Source of the DNA: Halodesulfovibrio sp.
GTDB lineage: Bacteria; Desulfobacterota; Desulfovibrionia; Desulfovibrionales; Desulfovibrionaceae
DNA length: 37,458 nt
Direction of reading: 5' to 3'
NCBI RefSeq assembly: GCF_015482765.1
Contig: NZ_JADMLB010000079.1
Span: 1-37,458 of the forward strand
Shown: in pieces, positions 22,180 to 30,689 of the stretch
Numbering within the stretch: the first letter of the stretch is position 1
Layout of the letters: each line of letters starts with the position of its first letter
The notes under the pieces: model-generated
The model's input: only the letters and a program-made list of their open reading frames with translations
What the model was told of the DNA's origin: nothing
Databases searched by the model: none
Made by a program: the position numbers and the translations under genes

Positions 22180-22956
22180 ATGAACAAAGACTACAACGAA
22201 GAAGAATGGCAGCTTCAAGAGTTTATTGCCGAATCCATTACGCTTGTGGGCGGGGTGCCGAAACTTGCTGAAATTGCAGGAGTCAGCCCGCGTACTGTTT
22301 ATGCGTGGAAAAAGGGAGAGCGGCATCCTAACCGTCAGAATTTAAAGCGTCTTACTCGTTATCTTGAGAAGATTGCTGAGCAGACAGAATCTTCAACGGA
22401 GCTTTATTTTCCGCTTTCTGTCGGGGCTGAAAGGCGTCCGGCGCGGGAAAGTGCTTCCCGTGGAACTGTGGCGCAGGTTGATGACTCCTCAACCACGTTT
22501 CTTGCGCCGCCTCGTGGTGCAGATGATCATCAGGAAGAATTTTTCTTTGTGGATAAAGCGGAGGCACGCCCTAGTGCCGGTGGTGGTTCCTTAGCAACGA
22601 GTGATTCTTCTGACGGTCGTTACGCTTTTAGGCTGGATTGGATTCTGCATAAGACACAAGATGCCAATAGCTTGAAAATTATGGAAGTTATGGGGCGTTC
22701 GATGGAGAACACTCTGCATAACGGTGATTTATGTCTTGTTAATCAGTCTGATAAGAATTTGGTTGAAGACAGGGTATATGTTGTGCGTCTTGATGATGAA
22801 ATTTACGTAAAGCGGTTTTCCCGTATCCCCGGAAAGTATCTTTTCCGTGGTGATAATCGTGAGCTTGCGTATCAGGATATTGAAATTGATCCTCGTGATG
22901 AATCGCGGAGTTGGGAAGTTATCGGGCGTGTGATTTGGGCAGGAAAGGATTTATAA
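22180..22956 (+). CDS. CI/LexA-like repressor with S24 peptidase domain
   Basis: The 258-residue protein has an N-terminal helix-turn-helix (about 22-46, VPKLAEIAGVSPRTVYAWKKG) and a C-terminal S24 signal-peptidase-like domain. The catalytic pair is S174 in GRSMENT and K211 in YVKRF. An Ala-Gly at 133-134, 41 residues before the serine, is a candidate self-cleavage site by comparison with LexA and lambda CI. This suggests RecA-dependent, damage-induced inactivation. The frame is open 34 codons further upstream, but that part is hydrophobic and unlike the family. The ATG at 22180 has no Shine-Dalgarno, so the mRNA may be leaderless. Operator-like repeats flank the gene on both sides. Confidence 0.88.
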   Translation: MNKDYNEEEWQLQEFIAESITLVGGVPKLAEIAGVSPRTVYAWKKGERHPNRQNLKRLTRYLEKIAEQTESSTELYFPLSVGAERRPARESASRGTVAQVDDSSTTFLAPPRGADDHQEEFFFVDKAEARPSAGGGSLATSDSSDGRYAFRLDWILHKTQDANSLKIMEVMGRSMENTLHNGDLCLVNQSDKNLVEDRVYVVRLDDEIYVKRFSRIPGKYLFRGDNRELAYQDIEIDPRDESRSWEVIGRVIWAGKDL

Positions 22957-22963
22957 GATTTGA

Positions 22964-22989
22964 TTTTGCACATTATGTGCACAATGTGC
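22964..22989. promoter_or_regulatory. Operator-like palindromes after the repressor gene
   Basis: TGCACAT-T-ATGTGCA (22967-22981) is a perfect 15-bp palindrome extending imperfectly to 21 bp. It overlaps a second perfect palindrome, GCACA-A-TGTGC (22979-22989). The half-sites resemble those of operators A and B. Confidence 0.6.
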
Positions 22990-22990
22990 T

Positions 22991-23010
22991 TTGTTCATAA
23001 CTTTGTACAA
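22991..23010. promoter_or_regulatory. Operator-like site D
   Basis: TTGTTCA and TGTACAA with a 6-base spacer repeat the half-sites of operator A and B. It lies between the repressor stop and its terminator. Confidence 0.5.
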
Positions 23011-23269
23011 TACAAGGCGTTCCCACTTTTTGCGGGAACGCTTTTTTTATTTTTTGTTCGGAAAAAAGGTTGCAGAAACAGTATGTTATTCTTCATACAT
23101 AAAAATATTGAGTAAGAGATAAAGGTTTCAGGTGTTTACAAGGAAATAATTATTATAGAATCTTCCCTTTTTCCTTTCATATGGTAGTATCGGAACAGTT
23201 TTTATTTGAGTAATTCGTAAACAATAGGAAATATATTGCCGATGATTACAAGAACATAAGGAGGGGTTT
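23011..23269. other. Gap between repressor module and membrane-protein gene
   Basis: It holds the repressor terminator and an AT-rich stretch that presumably carries the promoter of the next gene. I see no gene. Confidence 0.4.
23018..23047 (+). terminator. Repressor terminator
   Basis: GCGTTCCC (23017-23024) pairs with GGGAACGC (23034-23041) and is followed by seven T. It closes the repressor module. Confidence 0.92.
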
Positions 23270-23761
23270 ATGAATTATCGTAAAGCAGAAAGTATGACTG
23301 AGTTGTTTTGGCAGAAGTCTCGTAATCCACTTACCTTTTGGCCTAGAATTATACTGACCTTACTTATATTTATTGCATTCTGGTCGCATGCTGTTTGGTG
23401 GATTATTTTTTTACTCTTTGTAGAAGCGGGAATAATGTTTTTTGCACCGCCTGCAACCGATCATGAAAATTGGATAACTCGCGCTACAGACGGCTTTCGA
23501 GTCTGGAGTGTTGTGCGTTCTCCTGAAGAACGTAATACTATGCTTCTTATGTTTTTATTTGCGACAATTGCCTTTCTCGGGAGTTTATGGGCACACAGCG
23601 TGTTTTGGATTCTTTTCTTCGGGGTACAGATTGCGATGGGAAAATATCTTTTAATTCGAAGATTCCTTTCTATGGCGCGAAATGTTGATTACGACATCCA
23701 TACGGGGCTGACCGAAGCAGATCTTCAGGCAATAGTGAGTCGCTGTAATCTGACAAATTAA
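23270..23761 (+). CDS. Four-helix inner-membrane protein
   Basis: The 163-residue protein has two pairs of hydrophobic segments, near residues 24-58 and 90-130, each pair containing a repeated SHAVWWI / AHSVFWI motif. This suggests an internal duplication of a two-helix hairpin. The C-terminus is soluble. There is a strong GGAGG site. It lies 21 bases before the NlpC/P60 lipoprotein gene on the same strand and is probably co-transcribed with it. I do not recognise a named family. Confidence 0.75.
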   Translation: MNYRKAESMTELFWQKSRNPLTFWPRIILTLLIFIAFWSHAVWWIIFLLFVEAGIMFFAPPATDHENWITRATDGFRVWSVVRSPEERNTMLLMFLFATIAFLGSLWAHSVFWILFFGVQIAMGKYLLIRRFLSMARNVDYDIHTGLTEADLQAIVSRCNLTN

Positions 23762-23782
23762 TTTTAGTAAAAGGTGTGATGC

Positions 23783-25354
23783 GTGGCGAAATTAGTGCGG
23801 AATTCGCAACGGTGTCATAAGAATGTGAGACTTTTTGTTGGTGTCGCTGCTCTTGTGGCTGTGTGTTTAAGTGTTGCCGCGTGTAAAAGTGTAGGCAGAT
23901 ATGCTGCGTGGGAATATGATCAGCAGAATATTATTGCAGATGTAGATACGTTATCGCAGAATCCTGTTGATTACGTAAAACGAAATGCAAACACTCCTGT
24001 GATGACTCCTGAAGAGCAGGCTGTGCAGTTTGCTGCTCTTAAAGTGTATCATTTTTCTCCGTGGCGGCAGAGTAAAGCTACTCTTTCTAAAGAAAATGCG
24101 TTTTGGGGCGTTACTGCCTATCCGCACACTATTGGGTATGCAGAGAATCTTTTGCCATGGACAAAGACAGCCATGTCCAAGCTGGTTGCCAGACAGTCTA
24201 TGCGCACGTACCCGAGCATGGCAAAGCATGCTATTTCTGTACGGAGTACTTCGCTTCGTGTGATGCCTACGGTAAAGCCTTACTTTTTTAATCCGACTCT
24301 TCCCGGTGAGGGATTTCCTTTCGATTATTTCCAAAATTCCAGTATTCATGCCGGAACACCGTTGTTTATTTCTCATGCCTCAACATCAGGAAAATGGCTT
24401 TTTGCTGAAACAGCATTTGCCAGCGGCTGGGTGCTTGCCGCAGATGTGGCGTATGTAACGCCGGAGCAGGAACGGGAATTTATGGCAGGTACCTTATACG
24501 CGATTATGCGTGACGATGTGCCACTAAAAACAGTTGATGGGCAGTATATTTCCACAGCATATGTAGGGGGAATTTTCCCTCAAGTTGCGAAAGAAAATAC
24601 ACCGCAAACACCGCCTGTTCGTTCTGCGTCTGTTGCTATCGCCAATGCAAAGCAGGCAAAGGCTCGTAAAAGTCTTTTTGAGGCAATAACAGGTGTGAAG
24701 TTAGATTCTGCACGGTTTAGAAAAATCGCTGCGAAAAAGCTGCATGTGATGCCACGTTCATATGTCTATGTGATGGTTCCTGCGCGAGATGTGCGTGGGC
24801 AGGCAGAATTTGTGACCGTTCCGGTCTGGTCAAAACGTGTGGCGCAAATTCCGGCTGAGATGACACCGAAAGCGATGGCTGAGCTTGCACGCCATATTAT
24901 CGGGCAACGATATGGATGGGGCGGATTGTATCTTGATCGGGACTGTTCTTCCGCTGTCCGTGATTTGTTTATGGCCTTTGGGGTCTGGTTGCCACGAAAT
25001 TCAAGCAGGCAGGTTGATACTGGTAAGAAGGTAATTGACCTGAAAGGGCTGACTGCCGATGAAAAGCAGGATGCCATTGTTACCAACGGTATTCCTTTCT
25101 TCTCACTCATTGGTATGCGCGGTCATATAGGATTGTACCTCGGGTATGAGCCGGTTACTAAGATGCCTTTGATGTTGCATGATTTTTGGGGAGTTCGCAC
25201 CTTCAACGCAGACAGAGAAAGTCGTGCCATTATTGGCAGGATTGCTATTACAACATTGCGCCCCGGCGAAGAACGTCGCGATGTGAAGAAAGATTATTTT
25301 TATAGCCGGATTTTGAAATTACAAACAAAGCCCGGAACGTGGAGTACGAAATAG
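23783..25354 (+). CDS. NlpC/P60 lipoprotein cell-wall peptidase with SH3 domains
   Basis: The 523-residue protein has a lipoprotein signal (VAAC, lipid-bearing C34). An N-terminal stabilising region follows, then two SH3-like domains, the first around residues 150-225 (HAISVRSTSLRVMP and GWVLAADVAYVTP). The C-terminal NlpC/P60 domain carries the catalytic Cys388 (DRDCSS), His448 (RGHIGLYLG) and a third polar residue, His466. Such enzymes cut peptide stems of peptidoglycan, usually between gamma-D-Glu and the diamino acid, and often serve in recycling. From memory, a D. vulgaris homologue has been crystallised; not checked. The start is GTG with AAGG upstream. A terminator follows. Confidence 0.9.
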   Translation: MAKLVRNSQRCHKNVRLFVGVAALVAVCLSVAACKSVGRYAAWEYDQQNIIADVDTLSQNPVDYVKRNANTPVMTPEEQAVQFAALKVYHFSPWRQSKATLSKENAFWGVTAYPHTIGYAENLLPWTKTAMSKLVARQSMRTYPSMAKHAISVRSTSLRVMPTVKPYFFNPTLPGEGFPFDYFQNSSIHAGTPLFISHASTSGKWLFAETAFASGWVLAADVAYVTPEQEREFMAGTLYAIMRDDVPLKTVDGQYISTAYVGGIFPQVAKENTPQTPPVRSASVAIANAKQAKARKSLFEAITGVKLDSARFRKIAAKKLHVMPRSYVYVMVPARDVRGQAEFVTVPVWSKRVAQIPAEMTPKAMAELARHIIGQRYGWGGLYLDRDCSSAVRDLFMAFGVWLPRNSSRQVDTGKKVIDLKGLTADEKQDAIVTNGIPFFSLIGMRGHIGLYLGYEPVTKMPLMLHDFWGVRTFNADRESRAIIGRIAITTLRPGEERRDVKKDYFYSRILKLQTKPGTWSTK

Positions 25355-25375
25355 CTCCTTCTTCAGTAGAATGTT

Positions 25376-25407
25376 AAAGCCCCCTGAATTTTCAGGGGGC
25401 TTTTTTA
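25376..25407 (+). terminator. Terminator after NlpC/P60 gene
   Basis: GCCCCCTGAA pairs with TTCAGGGGGC (25379-25400 overall), preceded by AAA and followed by six T. Confidence 0.92.
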
Positions 25408-25500
25408 TAGAATTCGCCTGCTGTCTTGAAGGACGGGGGAGAGGCCGCAGGTGTAATCTTCTTTTGCTCTCAATGCGGAAAGGCGTAGATTACGCTCTAT

Positions 25501-26145
25501 TCAGCATGAATATTTTGATCTGTGTAATGCACGTCGTTTTGCTGTATCTGTAAGAACAGGAACCGGCTGCCTGCATTGATACAGAAAAGCCGGAGGGAAG
25601 TTTCCCCAGACAATTGGTGAAGTATCCACATTGGAAAATGATCGGGCCAACTGTTTTCTGAAAGTTGAAAAGGATGGGAGAATTGCTCCGCAGACATAAG
25701 CATAGGTTATGAACACACCGTTCGGGCGCAGGCTTTCCCTGATTGCTTGTGTTAATTGGTTTTGCAGTTCCGGTGAGAATGATGCCCAAGGGAGTGAGGA
25801 AATAATGACATCTGCTTTGCCGATTGCTTTTTGCTGTAATATTTGTGGAAGGTTTTCAGCGCCGTCCAGAATAAAGTATGGCTGAGAGTATTGGGCGATA
25901 AGTGTTTTATAGAGTGCAGGGTTTTTTTCGATAGAAATAAAGGTGGCGTCTTTTTTTAAAGAACGCAGTACATGTTTCGAAATGCATCCGGTACCCGCAC
26001 CTAGTTCAACAACAACGTCGGCATGACGGAGTGATTCGCTGCTTGCGATTTGCCGACAAAGACTTGGGCTGCTTGAACAGACTGTTCCTGTTGAAAACGG
26101 ATCACGAATAAATTCTCGGAGCATGCTCCAACGGGATGATTCCAT
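25501..26145 (-). CDS. SAM-dependent methyltransferase (PmtA/rRNA-adenine-like)
   Basis: The 214-residue protein has a class I methyltransferase fold: motif I VVELGAGTG near residues 44-52, an acidic ISIEKNP at the end of strand 2, and a SSLPWASF motif (about 115-122) similar to the NxPY-like site of PmtA-type phospholipid N-methyltransferases and of rRNA adenine dimethylases. The N-terminal FIRDPFSTGTVCSSSP matches the phospholipid methyltransferase start. Substrate remains uncertain: phosphatidylethanolamine or another small substrate. The start ATG has AAAGGA upstream. It is monocistronic on the minus strand. Confidence 0.8.
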   Translation of the reverse strand: MESSRWSMLREFIRDPFSTGTVCSSSPSLCRQIASSESLRHADVVVELGAGTGCISKHVLRSLKKDATFISIEKNPALYKTLIAQYSQPYFILDGAENLPQILQQKAIGKADVIISSLPWASFSPELQNQLTQAIRESLRPNGVFITYAYVCGAILPSFSTFRKQLARSFSNVDTSPIVWGNFPPAFLYQCRQPVPVLTDTAKRRALHRSKYSC

Positions 26146-26594
26146 GTGGTTTCCTTTGCAATATAAACTGGCTGTTTTTGTTCTGCATGTGAATATGTGA
26201 TCAGGTAAAAACAGCTGTGTATTCTTAGAAAGAGTTCCGTGTGTGAAACACGGTGCCTGCTATGGTAACAGCAAAAGAAGTACCATTTAAATATAGATTC
26301 GCGTGAGGAGAGCGGCTGACATAGAATGTTTTGTAAGGTCGGCTGGTTGAGTGCAGGATTTTTTTTTACATGTCCTGAAGGACAAAATATGCAAGGTGGC
26401 AGTGTGAAAGACCTTGCACTGGAAACGGGATATTTTTTTCACGCAGCGTATAGAAATTATACGTAGAGACAGCGTTGGAGAGTTTTTACGGGAAGGCTGT
26501 TTGCGGTTGTTCCTACCTGAGTATCTTACCAGTTGACACAGAAGATTTTCCGGCTAGTCTGCACGAGGCGACATTACGCCGGAGCAGAATTTGA
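26146..26594. other. Divergent gap with serial hairpins before mtaB
   Basis: This 449-base non-coding stretch lies between the methyltransferase gene and mtaB. It has three successive inverted repeats: TGTCCT/AGGACA (26371-26384), TGCAAGGT/ACCTTGCA (26390-26418) and CGTATA/TATACG (26447-26463). Runs of eight or nine T and seven T lie near the first and third. They may form a structured mtaB leader. I see no coding region with a ribosome-binding site. Confidence 0.4.
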
Positions 26595-27893
26595 ATGAGC
26601 GAATCATATACATTTTATGCAGCAACGTTGGGCTGCAAAATTAACCAGTACGAAACACAGGCATTACGCGAAGTGTGGGTTGCCAGAGGCTTTAAAGAAG
26701 TAGACTCTGCCGACCGTGCTGAATTTATTCTTGTAAACTCCTGCGCAGTTACAGCTAAGGCTGTAAGTGATGTACGTTCAACTGTACGTCAGCTGCATAG
26801 AGCAAATGAGTCAGCACAGATTGTTGTTACAGGCTGCGCTGCACAGGTTATGGGGGATGAACTGAAGGAACTTCCGGGGGTGACTCGTATTGTTCCTCAG
26901 GATGCAAAAACTTCGTTAAAAACATGGCCGGAATTGAGAGAAGGCATGGTTGAACCGGAGAATGTATTCCCAGACTTTGCTGTAACCAACTACAATCGTG
27001 CCCGTGCTGTTGTAAAAGTACAGGACGGCTGTTCGCATCGTTGTACGTACTGTATTGTTCCGCTGACTCGCGGTCGTTCCCGTTCGCGCAGTGTGGCGGA
27101 TATTGTAACTGAAGCCCGAACCCTGTTGGAGTCCGGTTTCAGAGAGCTTATTCTTTCTGGCGTAAACCTTCGTCAATTCGGGCGTGATCTCGATGGAACA
27201 CCAGATTTTTGGGATTTGATTGACGAGTTGGAAAAAGCACTGGGTAAAAAATGGGGCGGCAAAGCACGCTTCAGAATTTCTTCTTTGGAACCGGGACAGC
27301 TTGGAGACAAGGCTCTTGAGGTTCTTGGAAGAAGTACCATGGTTGCTCCTCAACTTCATATTTCCTTGCAGTCCGGTAGTGATTCTGTACTGAAACGCAT
27401 GGGACGCGGGCATTACAAGACAGCTCCTCTTCTTGATTTTCTGGAAAAGTTACATGCTGTATGGCCGGTGTACGGGCTTGGTGCAGATATTCTTATGGGC
27501 TTTCCCGGTGAGACAGAAGAAGAATTTCAGGAAACTATGGCGTACATTACAGCTATGCCGCTGACGTATGCTCATGTTTTCCCATATTCCATTCGCCCTG
27601 GAACTGCTGCTGCCTCTATGGGAGGACAGTTACAGAAGCAGGTGAAAAAAGAGCGTGCAAAAGCAGTGCGTGATTTGATTGCCGAAAAGAAACAGGCTTT
27701 TCTACAGAAGCTTATTGATGAGAAGTTACCGTTGCACGTTGTTCTTCAGTCCGTTGAAGAAAAGAAAGGTGTTTCTCAATTCTATACAGAATGTTATTTT
27801 GACTCCCTTCCGTTCGGTGCCGGTCTTCGAGACATTTGTACCGGTGTTGCCACAGAATTTGACCGTGGCGGTTTGCGGGTAGTCGCTGAATAA
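26595..27893 (+). CDS. mtaB: tRNA N6-threonylcarbamoyladenosine (t6A37) methylthiotransferase
   Basis: MtaB adds a methylthio group to t6A37 of tRNAs decoding ANN codons, giving ms2t6A. The 432-residue protein shows the full methylthiotransferase layout. The N-terminal domain carries three auxiliary 4Fe-4S cysteines, C14 (LGCKINQYE), C50 and C81. The radical-SAM core has C146, C150 and C153 (DGCSHRCTYC). A C-terminal TRAM-like region completes it. The GCKINQYE motif, rather than GCQMN, distinguishes MtaB from MiaB and RimO. A GGAG lies 10 bases upstream of the ATG. It is monocistronic with a long leader and its own terminator. Confidence 0.95.
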   Translation: MSESYTFYAATLGCKINQYETQALREVWVARGFKEVDSADRAEFILVNSCAVTAKAVSDVRSTVRQLHRANESAQIVVTGCAAQVMGDELKELPGVTRIVPQDAKTSLKTWPELREGMVEPENVFPDFAVTNYNRARAVVKVQDGCSHRCTYCIVPLTRGRSRSRSVADIVTEARTLLESGFRELILSGVNLRQFGRDLDGTPDFWDLIDELEKALGKKWGGKARFRISSLEPGQLGDKALEVLGRSTMVAPQLHISLQSGSDSVLKRMGRGHYKTAPLLDFLEKLHAVWPVYGLGADILMGFPGETEEEFQETMAYITAMPLTYAHVFPYSIRPGTAAASMGGQLQKQVKKERAKAVRDLIAEKKQAFLQKLIDEKLPLHVVLQSVEEKKGVSQFYTECYFDSLPFGAGLRDICTGVATEFDRGGLRVVAE

Positions 27894-27898
27894 AAAAT

Positions 27899-27932
27899 GA
27901 AAAGCAGCCGGATGTGTTCCGGCTGCTTTTTT
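27899..27932 (+). terminator. mtaB terminator
   Basis: AAAGCAGCCGGA pairs with TCCGGCTGCTTT around a 5-base loop (27901-27929), followed by further T. Confidence 0.93.
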
Positions 27933-28115
27933 CTATATTATTATTTTTCCACGCACTGATGCGGTTATTTGCTGAAAAGTGACAACTCTATGTTATAACA
28001 TGTCTTGAATAAAGAATGGATGTAGAGTAGGTAGCGTGGAGCGCCGTAGCAAGCAACTTGTTGCGGCTATTCCCATATGCAGGACTGACATCTTGCATTC
28101 AAAAAAAATCTAAAT

Positions 28116-28138
28116 GCCCTGCAGTGTTAACGCAGGGC
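28116..28138 (+). other. Leader hairpin upstream of yicC
   Basis: GCCCTGC (28116-28122) pairs with GCAGGGC (28132-28138) across a 9-base loop, ending 14 bases before the yicC Shine-Dalgarno. Only three T follow, so it is more likely a leader element or weak terminator than a strong one. Confidence 0.5.
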
Positions 28139-28160
28139 TTTGACATATAGAGAGGAACGT

Positions 28161-29042
28161 ATGCTTAGAAGCATGACAGGATATGGTCGTTGTACCCACG
28201 AGGGGGACGGCTTCACCATGACATGGGAAATCCGTAGCGTTAACAGTCGCCATCTTGATCTCAAATGGCGCCTGCCTATGCTGGCTCGCTCTTTGGAAAC
28301 CCGTTTTGAAAAGACCGTCCGTAAGTTCGGTCAGCGTGGTCGTGTAGAAATTACTCTGAATTTGCAGATTCAGCGTGCAGAATTGCAGGCAGTAGCGTTT
28401 AATACTGCTCAGGCTTCTGCAATGCTTGATGAACTTGCACAGTTTGCAAGCCAGCGCGGTGATGATTTTGCACCTGACTACACACGCATGCTTGGTATGT
28501 CTTTCTTATGGGAAGACAGCAATAAAGAGCCGGAAAAAGAATTTGCCAACAAGCTTGTGGAAGGCCTTGAGCTTGCCCTTGCTGATTGGAATGAAGCCCG
28601 TGCAAAAGAAGCGACTGCGCTTTCGGCTGATATGCTTGAGCGTACAGAGCGTATGCGCGGCTGGGTTGAGACCATTACAGAACGTGCTCCGCAAATTAAG
28701 GAAGAACGTTTCGAAACCCTGCGCGAACGCCTTACTGAAGTTCTTGCACGTGTTGAATCTGAACTGGAAGAACAGCGTTTCTTGCAGGAAATCACCGTAC
28801 TTTCCGATAAGCTTGATGTAAGTGAAGAAATCACACGCCTTAATGCACACATTGAGCGTCTTGATGAGCTCATTAACGGCGGCGGCGAAGCTGGTAAACG
28901 TCTTGATTTTACCCTGCAGGAGTGTTTCCGCGAAGTGAACACCTGTGGTAACAAAATTCAGGATCAGCATGTTGCACGAATCATCGTTGATTTCAAAAAC
29001 GAACTCGAAAAATGCCGGGAACAGGTACAGAATCTGGAGTAG
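28161..29042 (+). CDS. yicC: YicC family protein (putative endoribonuclease)
   Basis: The 293-residue product has the YicC N-terminal domain (MLRSMTGYGR, then EIRSVNSRHLDLKWRLP) and the C-terminal DUF1732 domain with EEQRFLQEITVLSDKLDVSEEITRL and GKRLDFTLQECFREVNT. YicC proteins have been reported as endoribonucleases linked to sRNA turnover in E. coli. I place the start at 28161 with GAGG upstream; an earlier in-frame start would lie in the leader. It is first in the yicC-remA-gmk-pyrF cluster, 3 bases before remA. Confidence 0.93.
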   Translation: MLRSMTGYGRCTHEGDGFTMTWEIRSVNSRHLDLKWRLPMLARSLETRFEKTVRKFGQRGRVEITLNLQIQRAELQAVAFNTAQASAMLDELAQFASQRGDDFAPDYTRMLGMSFLWEDSNKEPEKEFANKLVEGLELALADWNEARAKEATALSADMLERTERMRGWVETITERAPQIKEERFETLRERLTEVLARVESELEEQRFLQEITVLSDKLDVSEEITRLNAHIERLDELINGGGEAGKRLDFTLQECFREVNTCGNKIQDQHVARIIVDFKNELEKCREQVQNLE

Positions 29043-29045
29043 CAT

Positions 29046-29300
29046 ATGAAAAGCAGCAAGCTGCTTAACATCGGCTTTGGTAATTATGTAGTGCATCACC
29101 GTGTTGTAAGCATTGTGACGCCCACGTCTTCACCTATGCGGCGCGTCCGAGAAGATGCGCGTAATGAAGGGCGTCTTATTGATGCGACTCAGGGACGAAA
29201 AACGCGCTCCATCATTATCACAGATTCTAATCATGTAATTTTATCTGCCATTCAGGCTGAAACTATTAGTCAACGTTTCCTACAGGAGGATAACGACTAA
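29046..29300 (+). CDS. remA: RemA/DUF370 family regulator
   Basis: The 84-residue protein matches the RemA/DUF370 family: [11 protein letters not shown] at the N-terminus, then [28 protein letters not shown]. In Bacillus RemA is a ring-forming DNA-binding regulator of matrix and osmoprotection genes; its role in sulfate reducers is unknown. Its position between yicC and gmk is a widely conserved arrangement. The GGAG site lies in the end of yicC. Its TAA stop overlaps the gmk ATG by one base. Confidence 0.92.
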   Translation: MKSSKLLNIGFGNYVVHHRVVSIVTPTSSPMRRVREDARNEGRLIDATQGRKTRSIIITDSNHVILSAIQAETISQRFLQEDND

Positions 29301-29959
29301 TGACTCTTGATATTTCCGGTAAGGTCAATTCTGATTCTGACATTACTGGCCGCCGAGGAATTGTTTTGGTGTTATGCGCACCTTCCGGCACAGGCAAAAC
29401 TACTTTGACTAAGCGCTTACTGAAAGAATTTCCTCGATTCTCATTTTCTATTTCATATACTACCCGCCAGCCGCGCGAGGGTGAGGTTCACGGCAAAGAC
29501 TACTTCTTTGTGACTGAAGAAGAGTTTTGCGAAAAGCGTGATGCCGGATTCTTTGCAGAATGGGCTGAAGTGCACGGCAAGTTCTACGGCACGCCGAAAC
29601 AGGCTACGTTGGACATGCTTCAGCAGGGCGTTGATATTATTTTTGATATTGATGTACAGGGTGCAAGCCAGCTTTACGGTAACTTAAAGCAGGGCTGTTA
29701 TGTCTTTATTCTGCCGCCTTCCCGTGAAGAGTTGGAAAAACGTTTGCGTGGACGCGGAACGGACGACGAACAGACCATCATGAACCGCATTGCCAATGCT
29801 CAGAAAGAACTTGAGCAGGCACACTGGTTTAACGCGTGGATTGTTAATGATGATCTGGATAAAGCTTATGATCAGCTGCGCAGTGCGTACATTGCTGCTA
29901 CGCTGTCTCCGCAAAGCTCTCCTGATCTTGTAGACTCTATTATGGAAGATTGGAGATAA
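29300..29959 (+). CDS. gmk: Guanylate kinase
   Basis: Gmk phosphorylates GMP to GDP with ATP. The 219-residue protein has the P-loop APSGTGKT at 27-34, the GMP-binding [21 protein letters not shown] segment, and the IDVQGA motif. The lid segment [13 protein letters not shown] is present. It is about 10-15 residues longer at the N-terminus than usual; AGGAGG at 29283-29288 supports the ATG at 29300. It overlaps the remA stop and is 1 base from pyrF, so it belongs to a tight operon. Confidence 0.96.
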   Translation: MTLDISGKVNSDSDITGRRGIVLVLCAPSGTGKTTLTKRLLKEFPRFSFSISYTTRQPREGEVHGKDYFFVTEEEFCEKRDAGFFAEWAEVHGKFYGTPKQATLDMLQQGVDIIFDIDVQGASQLYGNLKQGCYVFILPPSREELEKRLRGRGTDDEQTIMNRIANAQKELEQAHWFNAWIVNDDLDKAYDQLRSAYIAATLSPQSSPDLVDSIMEDWR

Positions 29960-29960
29960 C

Positions 29961-30656
29961 ATGGCGAACCTTGTTATTGCGCTTGATTATCCGGATAAAG
30001 CCGGAGCACTGGCGATGGCTCGTATGCTCAAAGGGGCTGATGTCTGGGTAAAAGTGGGGCTGGAACTCTTTACAGCCGCAGGTCCCGAGATTATTGGTGA
30101 ATTAAAAGATATGGGATTCAAAGTCTTTCTTGATATGAAGTTCTTTGATATTCCAAATACTGTTCAGGGTGCGGTACGTTCCAGCGTTCGTCACGGTGTG
30201 GACATGGTAAATATTCACCTGATGGGTGGTGAGCGCATGGCTCGCGCTGCTGTTGCAGGGCTGGCTGAAGGTTCTGCTGATTCCGGTGTTGCACCTATTT
30301 TGCTCGGTGTAACTGTGCTTACTTCCATGTCTCAGGAAGATTTGCCTAAAGGAATGACAACATCTCTCGAAGAGACTGTAAGGTCGTTTGCCACTTCCGG
30401 TAAGGAATGGGGCATTCACGGTGTTGTTTGTTCCGGCTTTGAGGTTGATACAATCAAAAAGTCATGCGGGAACGACTTCCTTTGCCTGACTCCGGGGATT
30501 CGTCCGGTTTCTCTTGGTGATGACCAGAGACGTACGATGACTCCGGCTGAAGCTGTTAAAGCCGGATCTGATTATCTGGTTGTTGGACGTCCCGTTACCG
30601 GCGCCGATTCTCCACTGCTCGCTGCACAGGAGATTTTGGAGGCCATGAAGATATAA
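29961..30656 (+). CDS. pyrF: Orotidine 5'-phosphate decarboxylase
   Basis: PyrF decarboxylates OMP to UMP, the last step of de novo pyrimidine synthesis. The 231-residue TIM-barrel protein has the catalytic D-x-K-x-x-D array, D58, K60 and D63, in [13 protein letters not shown]. The phosphate-binding end LTPGIRP and VVGRPVTGA is also present. It starts 1 base after gmk with GGAG in the gmk 3' end, linking purine and pyrimidine nucleotide steps in one transcript. The TPR gene follows 33 bases later. Confidence 0.97.
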   Translation: MANLVIALDYPDKAGALAMARMLKGADVWVKVGLELFTAAGPEIIGELKDMGFKVFLDMKFFDIPNTVQGAVRSSVRHGVDMVNIHLMGGERMARAAVAGLAEGSADSGVAPILLGVTVLTSMSQEDLPKGMTTSLEETVRSFATSGKEWGIHGVVCSGFEVDTIKKSCGNDFLCLTPGIRPVSLGDDQRRTMTPAEAVKAGSDYLVVGRPVTGADSPLLAAQEILEAMKI

Positions 30657-30689
30657 CCACTAGTTGCTGCTGGATATGAGGAGGTTGAA

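Noticed and set aside
20939-23045. Complete prophage or integrative element
   Set aside because: There is no integrase, transposase, replication or structural gene, no tRNA target and no direct repeats that I can see at the borders.
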